Source: Chimonanthus salicifolius (lineage: Eukaryota > Streptophyta > Magnoliopsida > Laurales > Calycanthaceae). Taken from it: 64,000 nucleotides of DNA. Each line of letters starts with the position of its first letter. The stretch's first letter is position 1. Positions 21,647 through 34,154 of the stretch are shown here, in pieces. Location: positions 33,280,631 through 33,344,630 of the forward strand of contig CM023539.1 of assembly GCA_013350335.1 (NCBI GenBank), read 5' to 3'. The notes under the pieces are model-generated. The model ran no database searches. It saw only the letters and a list, made by a program, of their open reading frames with translations, and had not been told where the DNA came from. The translations under genes were made by a program, and so were the position numbers.

Positions 21647-23699
21647 TTATAAAATTTGTTCAAATGATGGAAACTCATGGTCGATAGAGATGTGGTACCA
21701 GGAGTCCATTTCGTTGTCGTACTGATAATTAGGACAATTGAATCCTTCATGAGAGAGAGGTGAGGTTGGAAATTGGAGTTCTGGATCCTTGATCTTTGAT
21801 GGGTAATCTTGCTCTTCATCCACAGAGATATTACACCAAAATTCCATTCGGTTGTTCCATTGAGAACATGTACTGACAAATTCTTCGTAAGAGAGAGGTG
21901 AGGGTGGTAGTTGAAGCCCTTGATCCTTCATTATTGATGAATAATCTTGCTCTTTATCAACAGAGATGTTGCAGCAAAAGTCCATTTGGTTGTTGTATTG
22001 AGGAATTGGACTGTTGTATTGTTTGTAGGAGAGCGGAGAGGGTAGAAGTCGAAGTGCTGAGTCCTTGAATATTGACAGACAATCCTCCTGTGCATAGAAA
22101 CCTTCTTCCGACAAATTTGGGAAGTTTAAATGGTTTTTGAACTCATCAAGAATTTCTGATTTCATGAATTGATCCACACCCATTTCATTAAACTCCCTAG
22201 TCGCTGCAAACGATGAACCATTACCAGATGACAGATTGGTTTTAGTCTCCTGTGGAGGGTTTTGATGGTAGCTCGGATATTTTGATATCATGTCGACTGG
22301 AGCACTTGGATGGAAGTTGATTGGTTGAAACTCCTTCTTTGCATTGACACTGCTGTGGGACTTGTCAATTAGTCGCTGCTTGGTTTCTTTCTTGGTTTGA
22401 TTGACATTCGTGCGTTTTCTCAAATGACTGTGCCAGTGATTCTTTATTTCATTGTCTGTTCTTCCTGGTAATGCAGCTGCAATGGTAGCCCATCTGGAGG
22501 AAATATAAAAGAACAAATGATTGTCAACCAACATGAGCAGAGCCCATAATTTACAAGATAATATGCATTAATGGAAATTGAAGTTAAATCAGAGATTGAT
22601 TCCAATATATCTGATGCAAAGAGAAATTGTTATTAACAATTATTGTGCTTTTGAAAATTCAGTTGTTAAACATGTAATTCTAATGCATTTGTATTCAGTA
22701 ATGTTATCAATTGAGCTTAGAAGTTCATAAATTGTCTCAAAGAAATGCAGATCATTCACACCTATTTCCGAGGAAATTGTGCATTCTGATGATAGTTTCT
22801 TCTTCTTGTCTGCTATATTCTCCACGCTTGATATTGGGTCGCAAGTAATTAAGCCATCGGAATCTGCAGCTCTTGCCACACCTCAAAAGGCCTGAAGTAG
22901 AAGAGAGGGGAAAAGAAGAAATAAACTGTTAGTACCATTTAAACATACCTAATTTTAACTACTTAAAATACTTCATCAAAACTGTGAAATTGTCATCTAT
23001 TTCTATTAAAATCTTCGTTCTTCCATGTCTCCATTTGCCAAAGTGGGAAATACCAATTGCTCCCACAAATTCACTGGTTTTCATGTACCAATTCACAAGT
23101 CCCAAAAGGCTAGCTCAATAGGTGGAGTGACTCAAGTCCTTTATAAGTTCCTAAATCTCGCCTTCCACAACTCAGGTGGGACTCATTCTCTGCCCCAAGA
23201 ATCCCCACTTGGACGGATAGAATGTCACCGGACATCCCATTCGCCTAAGGGATCCCCTTAGTCCACATACATTGGTCTAGGGATAAAACTCTGATACCCA
23301 TTATTAGAGCTGAGTATCCTGCTGAAAGGACTATCTCAATAAGTGGAGTGACATAAGTCCTTTATTAAGTCCATAAATCTCCGCCTTCAAAAGTGGAATT
23401 CATTCGCTGTCCCAACGATGATCAGTTTCGCATTCAAAAGTTCAAATTTTCTTGGAGAAATAAAGAAATGCAGCATGAGGTTATCTTTTTCTCCATTTCT
23501 ATTATACAAGTAAAATTTATAAGAGAGCCAATTTGCTATGGTTGTAATTACCTGCTTGTTTGGGAAGCTCGTGCCAGTTGCCATGTCCATGCCTCTGAAT
23601 ATAAGCTATTAATTTCCCATCCTCTTCTTCACTCCATGTCCCTTTCTTTAGTCCCTCCTTCTCACAACAACCTTTCACCATCTTTCTCACTTCTCGCAC
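21647..23699 (-). CDS. R2R3-MYB transcription factor, subgroup 2-like, three exons
   Basis: Spliced CDS on the minus strand: exon 1 23,699-23,552, exon 2 22,891-22,762, exon 3 22,493-21,647 (stop included), 374 aa. Introns (660 and 268 bp) are GT...AG, and the phases join exactly (GCA-G/GC-CTT; AAT-AG/A-TGG), at the positions usual for R2R3-MYB genes. R2 (about residues 18-68) has three Trp: [17 protein letters not shown] and [11 protein letters not shown]3 (69-120) starts [11 protein letters not shown] with Tyr in place of the usual Phe/Ile, then [20 protein letters not shown] and HWHSHLRKR. The C-terminus ends [19 protein letters not shown], like the C-terminal motif of MYB13/14/15. That motif occurs in three tandem copies. 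It should act as a nuclear DNA-binding activator; subgroup 2 factors act in stress and phenylpropanoid control. An upstream Met six residues earlier than the common MVKGCC start is used because it opens the ORF; either may be real. Confidence 0.93.
21674..22078 (-). repeat. Three 46-residue tandem repeats in the MYB C-terminal domain
   Basis: Residues 232-366 of the MYB protein. The marker (S)I.KD occurs at 234, 280 and 326-327, followed each time by L.L.PSPLSY, a Q..NN.M-F-W-C segment and NISVD.EQDY. The third copy is more divergent ([20 protein letters not shown]). The DNA repeat unit is about 138 bp and has diverged, so the amplification is not recent. Confidence 0.85.
23084..23414 (-). 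mobile_element. TRIM element in intron 1 of the MYB gene
   Basis: Two direct repeats of about 110-120 bp flank a short centre. Both contain CTCAATA.GTGGAGTGAC and AAGTCCTTTAT (left near 23,113-23,145, right near 23,335-23,368). The centre has CTCTGATACCC at about 23,291-23,301, which on the minus strand is GGGTATCAGAG, a tRNA-iMet type primer binding site. A purine tract on the minus strand (TGGGGATTC, TTGGGGCAGAG) lies next to the left repeat. It fills half of the 660-bp intron. There is no coding capacity. End points are approximate; no target duplication was resolved. Confidence 0.6.
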
Positions 23700-23760
23700 C
23701 TTCTTTCAATCCAAGTTGCTTATCTGAGCTCTGCTCTCCAAAACTTCTGCAAATCACTGC

Positions 23761-23770
23761 CATTTATATA
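23761..23770 (-). promoter_or_regulatory. Probable TATA box of the MYB gene
   Basis: TATATAAATG on the minus strand, 62 bases upstream of the first ATG. This suits a start site some 30 bases downstream and a short 5' UTR. Confidence 0.55.
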
Positions 23771-23952
23771 CGTAAGCACACACTCGGGAGTATGAGAAGA
23801 CTAACAGCGTCAGATTTCATATACGCGGACAGTGAAGAGCCTTCCAAGAAGGGGATCCGATATTGTGTTGACCTAAGTACTAGGATTAGTACTTAAAAAG
23901 TACTTTACTCTTTCATTTGGCATCTCTTCATTATCTCACGCGTGTTGTCCAT

Positions 23953-23954
<2 letters not shown>

Positions 23955-23990
<36 letters not shown>
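23955..23990. repeat. (CT)n microsatellite upstream of MYB
   Basis: An uninterrupted run of about 17 CT/TC units some 260 bp upstream of the MYB start. On the gene strand it is a GA-repeat of the kind bound by GAGA-type factors in plant promoters; any role here is inference. Confidence 0.85.
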
Positions 23991-23994
<4 letters not shown>

Positions 23995-25486
23995 GATCCA
24001 TCGGTATTTTAAACAATTCCTTGGATTAGAATTCAGAAGAATGGGCCATAAGCCCCCTTACTGGAAATTGGGAATTACTCTGAGAGTCAGGTCAATAATG
24101 CAGGTTTAAAGTATTTCCTTTTCCAGGTCAACAAAGCACATGGTCAGCTACTCTCCCAATTAGTATCCCATCTGGTGTTATATTATAAGATAATTGCCTT
24201 GTTCTTGTCCCATGGCCCTTCTCTTGCCTTGTTAAAGTATAAAATTTAGTTGAGTATTATTAGACTGAATATGAATCAGGTCAGGTTTAAATGAAAAGTA
24301 ACTGGCTGATTTATTTGACTTCAAGTCGAATTATGGTAATTCATTAAATGAGTGTAAATCAGGTAAATTCATTTATTAAACAGGCCAGGTATTTAACTTA
24401 AATTCTATTTTTCATTGTTAAAATTTAATTAATTCGCCAAAAAATTGAGTTTAAATTAAATTGATAGGTTAAATTTTATAAAATTCACATTCAAATTAAA
24501 TCCATTTATCAGAGAAACATGTTTATCAATGGGTTTCATCTAACAAGCATGTAAATTTGAAGTACTACCAGTTGCTTGACATTGGTATTAAAAATTGAAA
24601 TGCATAACATTTTTTTAACATAGGTATCGCCATCTCTTATTGTAAAAATTTGTAAAACCCACAATCCACATTGATGAAGAGTCGTTTGAAGGGTTCCACA
24701 GTAGCTGAGAGCCTCCTCTATAAGGTCCATTGGAAAAGAACCCAAATTAAAAGGTAGTATGATTTGTGTAATGAAAATACTTACGTGCATGCATGGTTGG
24801 TATCTGGATCATGTGGCTTGTCTGACTTCATCTTCAACCGAGTCAAACCACAGCAGATAGAATGAAACCAGCCCATGCAAACAAGTCCGGCTATAAAATA
24901 CCACTCTGGTTGAATCAAGTCAAAAATTTGGATTGAGTGCGGTTAAGTAATTCAGATCAATAATTTGAATTGAGTTGGATCGGATTCAATAAATTTTGAG
25001 ATAAGTTGAATTGAATTTATTCAACTTTTACCTGACCTGGCTCGAGTTTTAGCCCCAGTGACGTGTGAAAAATGGTCTCTTTTTTTTGGTAGCAGAAGCA
25101 CAATTGTTTGATAATGCTGAAGGCTATGATGCCGCCAGTGGTGAAGAAAAGAAGAAAAAGTTGAAGAAAGGGGAATAGAAAACTAAAGAAAATATAGTTC
25201 ACGTGAGTGCTTTTATACTCTTTTAATAACATTAATAAAAAATTTCTTATATTCTTGTCATAAATTAATGCTATTATATTCGTTAGATATATTAATAATG
25301 GATCATGGATCATTTTTTTATTAATAAATATGAAGAAAGCTGACATATTCATAGAAATTCATCCTACCTGGGTCAAAAATTAAACGGTAATAGCTTTTTA
25401 AATGAAATTAGTTTAATGTATTTTACCTGAAGTTTATTCCACTGATTATTGTCATCTTCAATTAGATAATTACTTCATTTCATTTC
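23991..25486. other. MYB upstream region, no gene seen
   Basis: AT-rich. Between 24,240 and 25,010 it holds degenerate GGTCAGGT / TTGAATTGAGTTGGAT-like words of a decayed repeat of unknown family. No ORF is convincing on either strand. Confidence 0.5.
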
Positions 25487-27744
25487 TGTTTACATTTATA
25501 AATCTCGAAAGTGCACAAAATATTTATAGTATATGTTATGAGTGTGAGATCGTGTTATGAGTGTGAGATCGATCCCATAAAGAACAGTAAAATATATGCA
25601 ATAATCTAATCCAAAAAATCAATTCTATTCTCAAGAATTTATCTCTAAGTTAACAAAACTTTAGTTTTAATAAATAGTTCTAGAAATTAAAACATTAATT
25701 AAATTGAATTAAGAGAATGGATTAATATAGAATTTATAAACAATCTCACATCCTAGGTTCAAGAAAACAAAATTAAAATCTAATTAAATTAAATTTAAAA
25801 CTAGTTAACACATCTTGAGAGGGGTTTAAATACATGAAATAAAATACATGAGCAATTAAAATACATAACAAATGAATTAAGAATTAAGAATTGAAAAGAA
25901 ATTGAACAATAAAAATACAATATACAAACAAAATAAAGTGAACATTGAAAATAAATTGACAATAAAAGTAAAAGACAGAATATAAAAATGCATAATTAAA
26001 AAGGTCGTTATTGGAATAGACCGCTCATCACCAAAATATGTAAATAAATGCAAAATCTAGATCTGAAATTCGCATTAAAATCCAAATCTCAATTCGTGTT
26101 CTTTCATCAAAATAAAGATTTGTAAACTTTAATTTAAATAACCAAACCTTAGTAACTTAGATTTAACACTTATAACCTAAGTTCTAACTATTTCATGTCC
26201 AATTAAATAAATAAATATTATAAACGCAAAATTAAATCAAAACAATTATAAAAGAAATTCGAAAATTGGATGTTTTAGGATTCTAAAGGAATATCTTTTA
26301 TTTATTTAATGAAAGAATTAAATACGGAAATTGGAAATTAAGTATAAGAAAGACAAAATAAAAATGAAAATTTACAACTCTCACTTGTAAAATTTGAATG
26401 GTGCTCATGTCTTATTGTCTTTTCCTCCAACCTTTGGTCCTTTCAAGCTCAAGGTCAAAATCGAATTTGGCATTTGGTTAATGGGGTATTTATAGGACCT
26501 GAAAGTGAATGAAGGGTGGAGATTAAATCTTGGTTAAAGTTAATGCATGAAAAGCTAAGATTGGATTTAACTAAAGGCGGATGGATGGGATTTAAAATAC
26601 AAAAGCTAGTGCAAACAAGAACATGGTCAAATTTTGTATCTTGGGTAAGAAGTTGGCTTGGAGGCTAAGCAAAGGTGGAGAGAAAGAAGAGATTTTTAGA
26701 AAAAAATAGGACATGGCCAAATTTTACATGTGTGTTTTAGGGTTTGGGGCAATGCAATGCATGATATGGATGATTGGGATTGAAAGTTAAAATACATGGA
26801 TGGTTGAGATGATGATTTGATGGCATGGCGGGTTAAAATTCGAATGGGATCTAGAAGATACGGGAAAATCGTGTGAGGTGTGAATGGATTGGTGATGAAT
26901 TAACCTAGATCTAGGGTTTTATAAATGAATGGCTATGATTAAATGGATTAAGATCTAATGGCTTTAGCAACGGATGTATGAGATGAATTATGAAATGATT
27001 AAATGATGCATGAATGATTGAGATTCAATGGTTGATCTAATGATATGATGGAATGAATGACCTAAATCTAATATGCAAGATGTATGGTTGGGATTAAGGA
27101 GGTTCTAAGGTTTTCCTAACTAATGCATGATAATGAATGGTGGAGATTAAGTATGATGGAATGAATGGTATGGATAATATGGAGAAGGACATCGCTTTGG
27201 GTTTGTGGACTTATGGTCTACAATGCAAAATTCAAATATGGATCATGGAGCAATTGGAACTTGGACTTGGATTTGGGCTTAGATTGGAGCAAATGGACTT
27301 GGGCTTCTTGGACTTGGATTGGCCTGACTCACTTTGTAAAATGCGTATGAATTACTGGAGCTTGGCCCAATGCTTGACATTTGAAATATAGCTTGGCCCA
27401 TTTGAAGTGGATCTCTGTACCATAGATTTTCAATTTAAACTCTTGTGCTCTTTTGGCCCTTGAATTGTAGACTTTCCTTTCTAGAATTAAATAATTAACC
27501 ATCTACTTAAAATCTATAATATTGAATTAATCTATACTCTCATAAATGGATCCAAATTAATCAATTTACATTGAAAATCTTAAAAGTGGTATGAATTAAT
27601 TATTAAATTCCAGATCTTCCAAATTAAGCTCAATTCTTACAATAATCCACTGAATTAATTTATCTACAAAACTAGAAAATTAGAAAATAAAAACTGACTA
27701 ATCCAAAATTGAAGGACAAAAATGTCATTTTTCTGGACTCAACA
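25487..27744 (-). mobile_element. Solo LTR, Athila type
   Basis: Runs from TGTTTACATTT to GGACTCAACA, flanked by ATTTC (25,482-25,486) and ATATC (27,745-27,749), a one-mismatch duplication. It shares with the other Athila-type LTRs the GTGAGATCGATCCCA start block, the minus-strand TATA box near 26,490 and the AATCCAAAATTGAAGG...ATGTCATTT end block (compare 10,425-10,477). It is 2,258 bp long with no coding region. A short direct duplication GTTATGAGTGTGAGATCG occurs at about 25,535-25,573. Confidence 0.8.
26486..26495 (-). promoter_or_regulatory. Athila-type LTR TATA box
   Basis: CTATAAATAC on the minus strand within the solo LTR, equivalent to the boxes at 9,654 and 15,078. Confidence 0.45.
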
Positions 27745-30700
27745 ATATCTTTTTAAATTACTCTAACCGTTTATTTAAAGTCATATAATAGAGTAAAACC
27801 ATTGTGACTTTGAAATTCTATCCTGAATTATTTATTCAAGTTGATATGGATGACCTATTTTCAATTGAGCAAATGGACTTCTAATTTATAAATTTTAAAC
27901 TACTTAAGTTGGAAATTTGTACTAAACTCATTTAAGTTTTTAAGCTTTATCAAGTTCAAATATGAAGAACTAAAACTAATGGAACCTTTATCTTCACCCT
28001 CTCAACATAAAATTCCCCAAATTGTTATTTGGACAAATTGCCTTATGATATTGCATCTAAAATTCTATATTTTTTAAAATCAAAATTTAATTGTGAAGTG
28101 CAATAAATCTTCAATAAATCTAATAAACATATTTATATAAATAAATGGTAAACTTCAGAATTATATTTATATTGTTTCTTCTTCCGCAATTGAGATCTCT
28201 TAATTAAACTCCACAAACAAACTAATGAAGTGCCACAGAGATGTTCTGTACTGGCAGTCTCCTCTAAACGACTCCATAATTAAATGGTAGAAGACATGAA
28301 TTCCATTTCAACGCCGTGTGCTAATGTGAATGTAAGGCACTTGGTATGAATTCCATTCTTCAAGTGACTTCCTGTCGTCCATTTCTCAATGCTATTATTC
28401 AAATTTTCTATTATCAACTTGCTACTTTTATTTTTTGTCCGTCAATAAAATTGTGTCTAGATCTTTTAGAGTAGCTGACTAATCTATTGTACATGTCCAA
28501 CCCTCTTTATCTACACATCGAGTAACTCTAAGAAAAATAGTCCTTTGGAATGAAATAGAAATCGAATTCCAAACTTCCATTTCTTGAGATAAATCTCTGA
28601 CCATCGCTCCAATCTTTTGGATTTCAATAAAATTATTTATTTACTGCATTTTCCTTTTGATATAAAGTCCAAATGAACTAAAGAGACTGTTGAACGTAAA
28701 TAATTAACAATGTTGCATTTTTTACACTCAAATATAATTATTGTCATAAGAATATAAATTTAGTTCAACTTGTGATTATAATTCAAAAGTCAATCAATTG
28801 AATCACAAAGAATTTGATTTAGGCAAGATAGATGAGTGTGAGTGAAAAATGTTTTATAAATAAAATTTATATAAAAAATTTAATGTTTAGAGTGAAGAAT
28901 TTCAAATTTATTTGAAGCTATATTTATCATATCAATTAGTATCTACATTATTAAAATCATAACCATTAACATTATTGGTAAAGGTTTGTTGTTATAACTC
29001 AAGGTTTTTTGGATTAAAAATAAATAATTATCAAATTTAAATATTAAAATCTAACTTCAAACAAACTAAAAGAGTATTTTCTAAATTAGGAGCAGTTTGT
29101 GATCAATCATTACTCATTGTTTTAGAAGCTACTATCAATTTAAAATTTGAGATACTGTCTTTGGTAATTTATTATTAATACTTAAAGAACACTGCAATGA
29201 CTCAATAAAGGTTCTTAAAGAAATCAGCTCATTAATTAACCCTTCAGACACGTATTAGTGACGTCAGTCACTGAGGCAGAAGGAAACAAAGCAACTGATG
29301 TCATGAGATTCGTGCACAGGTATGAACCATTATTACGGGCACTCGTTGTCGAATGCAGTCAAGGTCCATCTTTGGAGTTTGGATCACTAACAACCAAAAT
29401 TATGTTAGATTCTTAAAATTAAATATTTCAAATTATAAATTATATTTAAATTTTTTATACACATTATAAAATTCAGAGACAATCCAAGCAACATTGGAAA
29501 TTAATTTTAGGAGGATAAAGTTGCTCATTTGTTTGATTCGAAGTGAGGTCGGCCATTGAAAGATGCTTGCATTTGATAGAATTTATCGATATATTATAGT
29601 GATATTATTATTTATAATGTTTTTAATACGATTTTATTAAAAACATTCTATAGTGTCAATAAATAAGCGTTATTTTGAAAAGTTTAATTAAAGTATTGTA
29701 ATAGAGAAGATTTGTACAGAATAAGATGAGGCACATGAGCTTTTTATACATAAAAGAGTAATGAGCCTTTAAATTTGAGCAAATAATTTTAATTTTAAAA
29801 AAATAATGAGAATATTATAATATACTTATAATTAGATTCTCAAAAGACCAAATCCACTATGGTAGCCTCAGTTATACAAGTCACCCCTCCCAGAGTTCGA
29901 GACTTACAATGAAACACACTAATCCTCTGAGAAGGGGTGTCTTAATATTCAACTTTCTTCGTATAAACTTCAATTCGATAATCTCTCATATTTATAGAAG
30001 ATAAGTGATAGACAATAAGAGAGAAGTAACCAACATAGAACATATCTACAAATACAGTATTAGAGAAAAGTTTTATAAATATTTGTATCTTCCTACAAAT
30101 ACAAAATTATGTTTTGAATCTTACATAATTTCGAGATGCTAAATGAATGTTTAATGCATCTCCAATAAGGTTACATATAAATTTGTTATTGTTTTTTATT
30201 TTTATTTTTTAATCTTGGTTGTGAGTCTTGGCTACTTGAATTATAATTCAGTTATTGGAGAAGTGGATTTTTCTCACACTTTAAAATATTTTTCATTCAA
30301 AATATTTGAAAAGTTGTGCATTTGGGTAAGCATGCCTACAAATTATGAAATAGTGTAAGAGTTTTTTTTAACAAAATTGCTCATGTTAGCCTTTTTAGAA
30401 TCTTAAGTACGGCCACGCAAATGACATTGTGACTACAGAACAATGCGTTAGCACTTCAATATCAAGGCGCTACTTTTTCAAGCATTTTTTTACTTTATAG
30501 CATTAGCGCTTTTCATGTTAAAACGCTCAACACGATATATATAAGAAAACGTGAATTAAAGATATGAAAGCTATTGTACTTATTTTCCATGGTGGGTCTT
30601 GGGTTCAAATTTTGTTCAATTAATTTTTTTCATTCTTATTATTTTTTTCATTTTTTTGAAAATGATAAGTAAAAACTAAGATGTGTTCACTTGTTCGAGC

Positions 30701-31510
30701 CAACCTAAAAAGACGGGCTTCAAAAAATATTACTTATTCGATAGGTGAGGCTCGTGCTTTTAGACCCATTTTTGAAGTATGAGCTCAACGGGCCTCAATG
30801 GGCTTTGGATCAAGAAATTTAGTTAAATTTTTCTAAAACATAAAAGAAAAAAACTCAAAATTCTATCAAATTAAGATAACATTGAGTCTTTTTGACCTTT
30901 TAAACTAGAATATGGATACATATAGACAGAGAAAGGGAGGGGGGATTGGCAATTGGTTGGCATGTGCAGCCTGTGTTAACCATTGATAGTTGATAGTAAA
31001 TAGCCAATAGCATGTGCAGAAAACCATTTGGAACACGTTTAACAACTAAATTAATTGGGGCATCTGCAGAACAACTGTTCTCTTAATTAAATTCCTAAAC
31101 CTTTTCTTCTATTGTAGTGAAGTTGGTCAATGATTACCTGAGAAAGAGAAGTCAGGACTCACCATTCATGAATGTGCCAAAGGACATTTCTTCTCGTTCC
31201 ATAATCCATATATATGGAACATGGTCAACGTTTGTAAACTATATGAATTAATGGATTATTTTTCACTTTTCGATTTCTTGCCAAAGCGTGTTCCTTGAAA
31301 TTGAAAGTTCTTGATCTGTCAAATGAACCAGCTTACTAAGATATTAAATTTTGAATAAGTAGAGTTAAATATCCGAGTGTAAACCAATCAATGCCTGTCC
31401 ATTTACAGTCAGGAATAATTTAGTCCCCTGAAAAAGTAATGTTCGAGGTCTGAGAACTTACAGTCAGTACAGTTCTTATTTACGAAATCTGAAATACCAA
31501 AGAATATGAA
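27745..31510. other. AT-rich intergenic stretch, no gene seen
   Basis: No ORF above chance and no recognised transposon protein. A few tRNA-promoter-like words (29,855-29,900) and purine/pyrimidine-poor tracts occur. 30,690-30,830 has GGGCTTCAA and ACGGGCCTCAA words that look like a decayed repeat. It could be old host intergenic DNA. Confidence 0.5.
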
Positions 31511-31855
31511 TGTTAGGATTGGGCTTCCAGTCCAAAAGACTAGTCTGATAAGTGGAGATATTCAGTTTTGTACAAGTCTTTATGTTTTTCTCCTACTCAC
31601 CGATGTGGGACGCATTGGTACTTGAACAATTCCCCCCTCGAACAAGGTCCACCTGCGGATAGAACTTCGACAACCATTCCGTTCAACTAGGGGATCCTCG
31701 AGTTCACATTCAGTGGCTTGGAGAAACTAGCACTGATACCACTATTTGAACTGCGCTTCCAGCCCAAAGACTAGAGAAGTAGGTGGACATATTCAGCTCC
31801 ATACAAATTCTTATGCTTTTCTCTCTCACTAATGTGGGACTCGTTTATACCCACA
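31511..31855 (-). mobile_element. TRIM element, 345 bp
   Basis: Two direct repeats (31,511-31,628 and about 31,743-31,855) share GCTTCCAG.CCAAA.GACTAG, TATTCAG and AATGTGGGAC-type blocks. The left repeat runs TGTTAGG...GAACA. The centre ends with CTGATACCA (minus strand TGGTATCAG, primer binding site) beside the right repeat. It starts with ATTCCCCCCTCG (minus strand purine tract GAGGGGGGAAT) beside the left repeat. Flanks ATGAA and ATAAA differ by one base. This is a complete terminal-repeat retrotransposon in miniature on the minus strand, without coding capacity. Confidence 0.75.
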
Positions 31856-32244
31856 ATAAACTTGACTTATATGGGTCTCGGAGACTAAATTAGCCAATCC
31901 AATGATACGAAAGAAACATTTTGAGGTTGATGAAATGAAATGAAATTCCTCTTAATAAGTTTCTCTCTTTTGACTGGACTTTAGAAGTCCCAGTGTGAAA
32001 TCAAAGCGGCCTGTTTAATATTTTAAAAAGTCTCATTTGTCAACAAGTCGGTGGTGGTAAGTAAGAAGAGCGTCGAGGAAACTTGCCAGATTCCTCTCTT
32101 GCCCTTGTTTCTTCTCTCTTTAAAAGCACCTACTGCTCACCACTCTCTTTCACTACAGAGAGACTTTCCTAAGCTGCATATTTTGAGTCAGGGGCTGAAG
32201 AGATCAGTCGTGTCTTTTAAACCTTTGCTCTGAGATCAGTGAAG

Positions 32245-32399
32245 ATGAAGGTACTTTATCTTGTAAAGCCTACGTCAATTTTCTAAACCTAATGTAGGTT
32301 TGATAATTCAAAGCTGGCAATGTTTATATAGATTATATGCATGAAATTTGGTTTCTCATTTTTCGGTTTGTGCAGCAAAAGATTGTGATGAAGGTGCCC
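32245..32399 (+). pseudogene. 5' end of a heavy-metal-associated (HIPP-type) gene, truncated
   Basis: ATGAAG, then a 125-bp intron (GTACTTTATC...TTTGTGCAG, 32,251-32,375), then CAAAAGATTGTGATGAAGGT. Spliced this gives MKQKIVMKVP, the exact start and first-intron position known for plant HIPP-type copper-binding-like proteins, whose next residues normally form the HMA fold. Here the sequence changes abruptly after about 32,397 into unrelated AT-rich DNA and a stop comes six codons later. The upstream 200 bp look like a normal promoter and 5' UTR (CTTTAAAAG near 32,118, pyrimidine-rich leader). It is a gene remnant or a gene cut by an insertion; the rest is not found in the window. Confidence 0.55.
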
Positions 32400-33574
32400 T
32401 CGAACAAAACAAAAACTTAAAACTCTAAAAACAAAAATAAAAATCCTAAACTACACCATTTTCGCTGGCACTCTCGATTGCATTTAGCGTATAAAACAAG
32501 CCTTTAAACCCCTATACCACCACTAGTGGACGAGTTATAATCTCGTGAGAGCTTCCAGTGATAATACCCACAAACATCAAATTTCAACAAAAATATCAAA
32601 ACAAGAATTTAAGCATCATACAACTCCAAAATTATTTTACAAAATTTATACTCAGAGTGTAGTGTGTGATAGCCACTATTAAAGTAATCTTATTTTTCAA
32701 AATACGCACAAGTTTGGCAACCACGTGCTAAAAATGCGCTTCGACTCCAAATCTCACCAGATATATCTTTCAAAAAGACTTTCGCTCAGAGATTGGGTTA
32801 AATTTCTCTCAAAATTATATGTTAGCAGAAAAATTTTTCAAATACAAATATCTCACATATTTATCATCAAAGAACGGATTATAACAAAGAAAACATATAT
32901 CTCATGAACGGATGTCATTTTTCTGAGAACGTTGAAATAATACACCATTATTTTTCCTCATTTATTCTCCACATAAATATCATATTAACTTAAGATCAAT
33001 TAGGACTTCCTAATAGGGCAAAATGTGCCTTAGGACCGGGTCATATCAAATAAGGATATAAAGACTCTAAAATTAAGTACTATGACCATAAAAGGTAAAG
33101 GTCTTCAAAATTTAGATGAGATAATTTTTCCTCTATTTTTTCTTTTCTTAACACTTTCAAAGCATTTTTTTCTAATTTTTTTTTTTTCACATCCTTATTT
33201 TGACGTATAGATGTTCCCCTTCTCAATTCTTTTATTTTTTTCATCATTTTTTTAAGTGCCATATTTTTCATAGAGTACCATCCCAATAACAGTCATCTCT
33301 AACATTTCCTAGTTCGTAGAATAGGTCACAGATATTTCAATGAAAGCTTAAGCTCCACAACCGGAGTTGGGTATGGATAACATAGCTAATAACAAAAATA
33401 GGCATAGTTTTCATATAAGGCTCAAAATGGGAACTAACATGAAAAGATGACCAATATAAGTGGGTTTCAAAGTCTCAAACGATCCAAAAATAATGGCGTA
33501 AATCACTTCCTAAGCTTCATATGAATATTTTATTAGCTTAAGATAAATTCAGAAAAAATTCAGATGTAATAATC
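32400..33574. other. AT-rich sequence of unknown origin after the HIPP fragment
   Basis: No gene. Phrases such as CACTAGTGGACGAGTTATAATC and GGACCGGGTCATATC resemble LTR sequence of gypsy elements, but no termini or duplications were found. Confidence 0.35.
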
Positions 33575-34154
33575 CAACATGCTGCCAGAGGCAACCTGGC
33601 CAAAAGGCTTATGCCACAATGCAAGCGGCAACCTTGACAATACCCAGGCCCAGCTCAACCATTAGGCAAGTTAGGCGATTGTCACGCCCTGACCCAAAAC
33701 ATAGGCATATGACGCAGAATAATTGTACTTTTTCAAATCTCACACGTGGAAAACACACTTGTACTCACAACTCAATCATCGAGATCACAGATGAACTCAA
33801 ATACCATTAATATCTCAAAGGGGATATAAATTCTCTACCATGAATGTTATCAACCATTTTAGAATTTATTATAACAAATTCACAATGAATAAAAATGGTA
33901 TAAACAACATCGCCAACTCAAATCAAATAAAGAAAGTAATTAACTCAATATATAGGGCGTATAAAGCAGCATGATAAACTAAGCTCTTCCTCGGGGTCCC
34001 TCAAACCCAGCCGGTGCAACATTACCTGAAATTGCAAGGACGTAAGTATAAACAATACTCAGTGAGTAAATATGCACGCTACATAATCACGCACCCACAT
34101 AATTATAATGTATGAAATGGAATATAAATAAGGCTATGCTATCATGCCATGCTA

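Noticed and set aside
22640..22879. 79-codon minus-strand ORF
   Set aside because: Wrong-frame shadow over MYB exon 2; the spliced frame there encodes the R2-R3 junction.
29850..29905. Possible SINE with GGTAGCCTCAGTT (A box-like) and GAGTTCGAGAC (B box-like)
   Set aside because: No poly(A) tail, duplication or second copy was seen; single box matches are common by chance.
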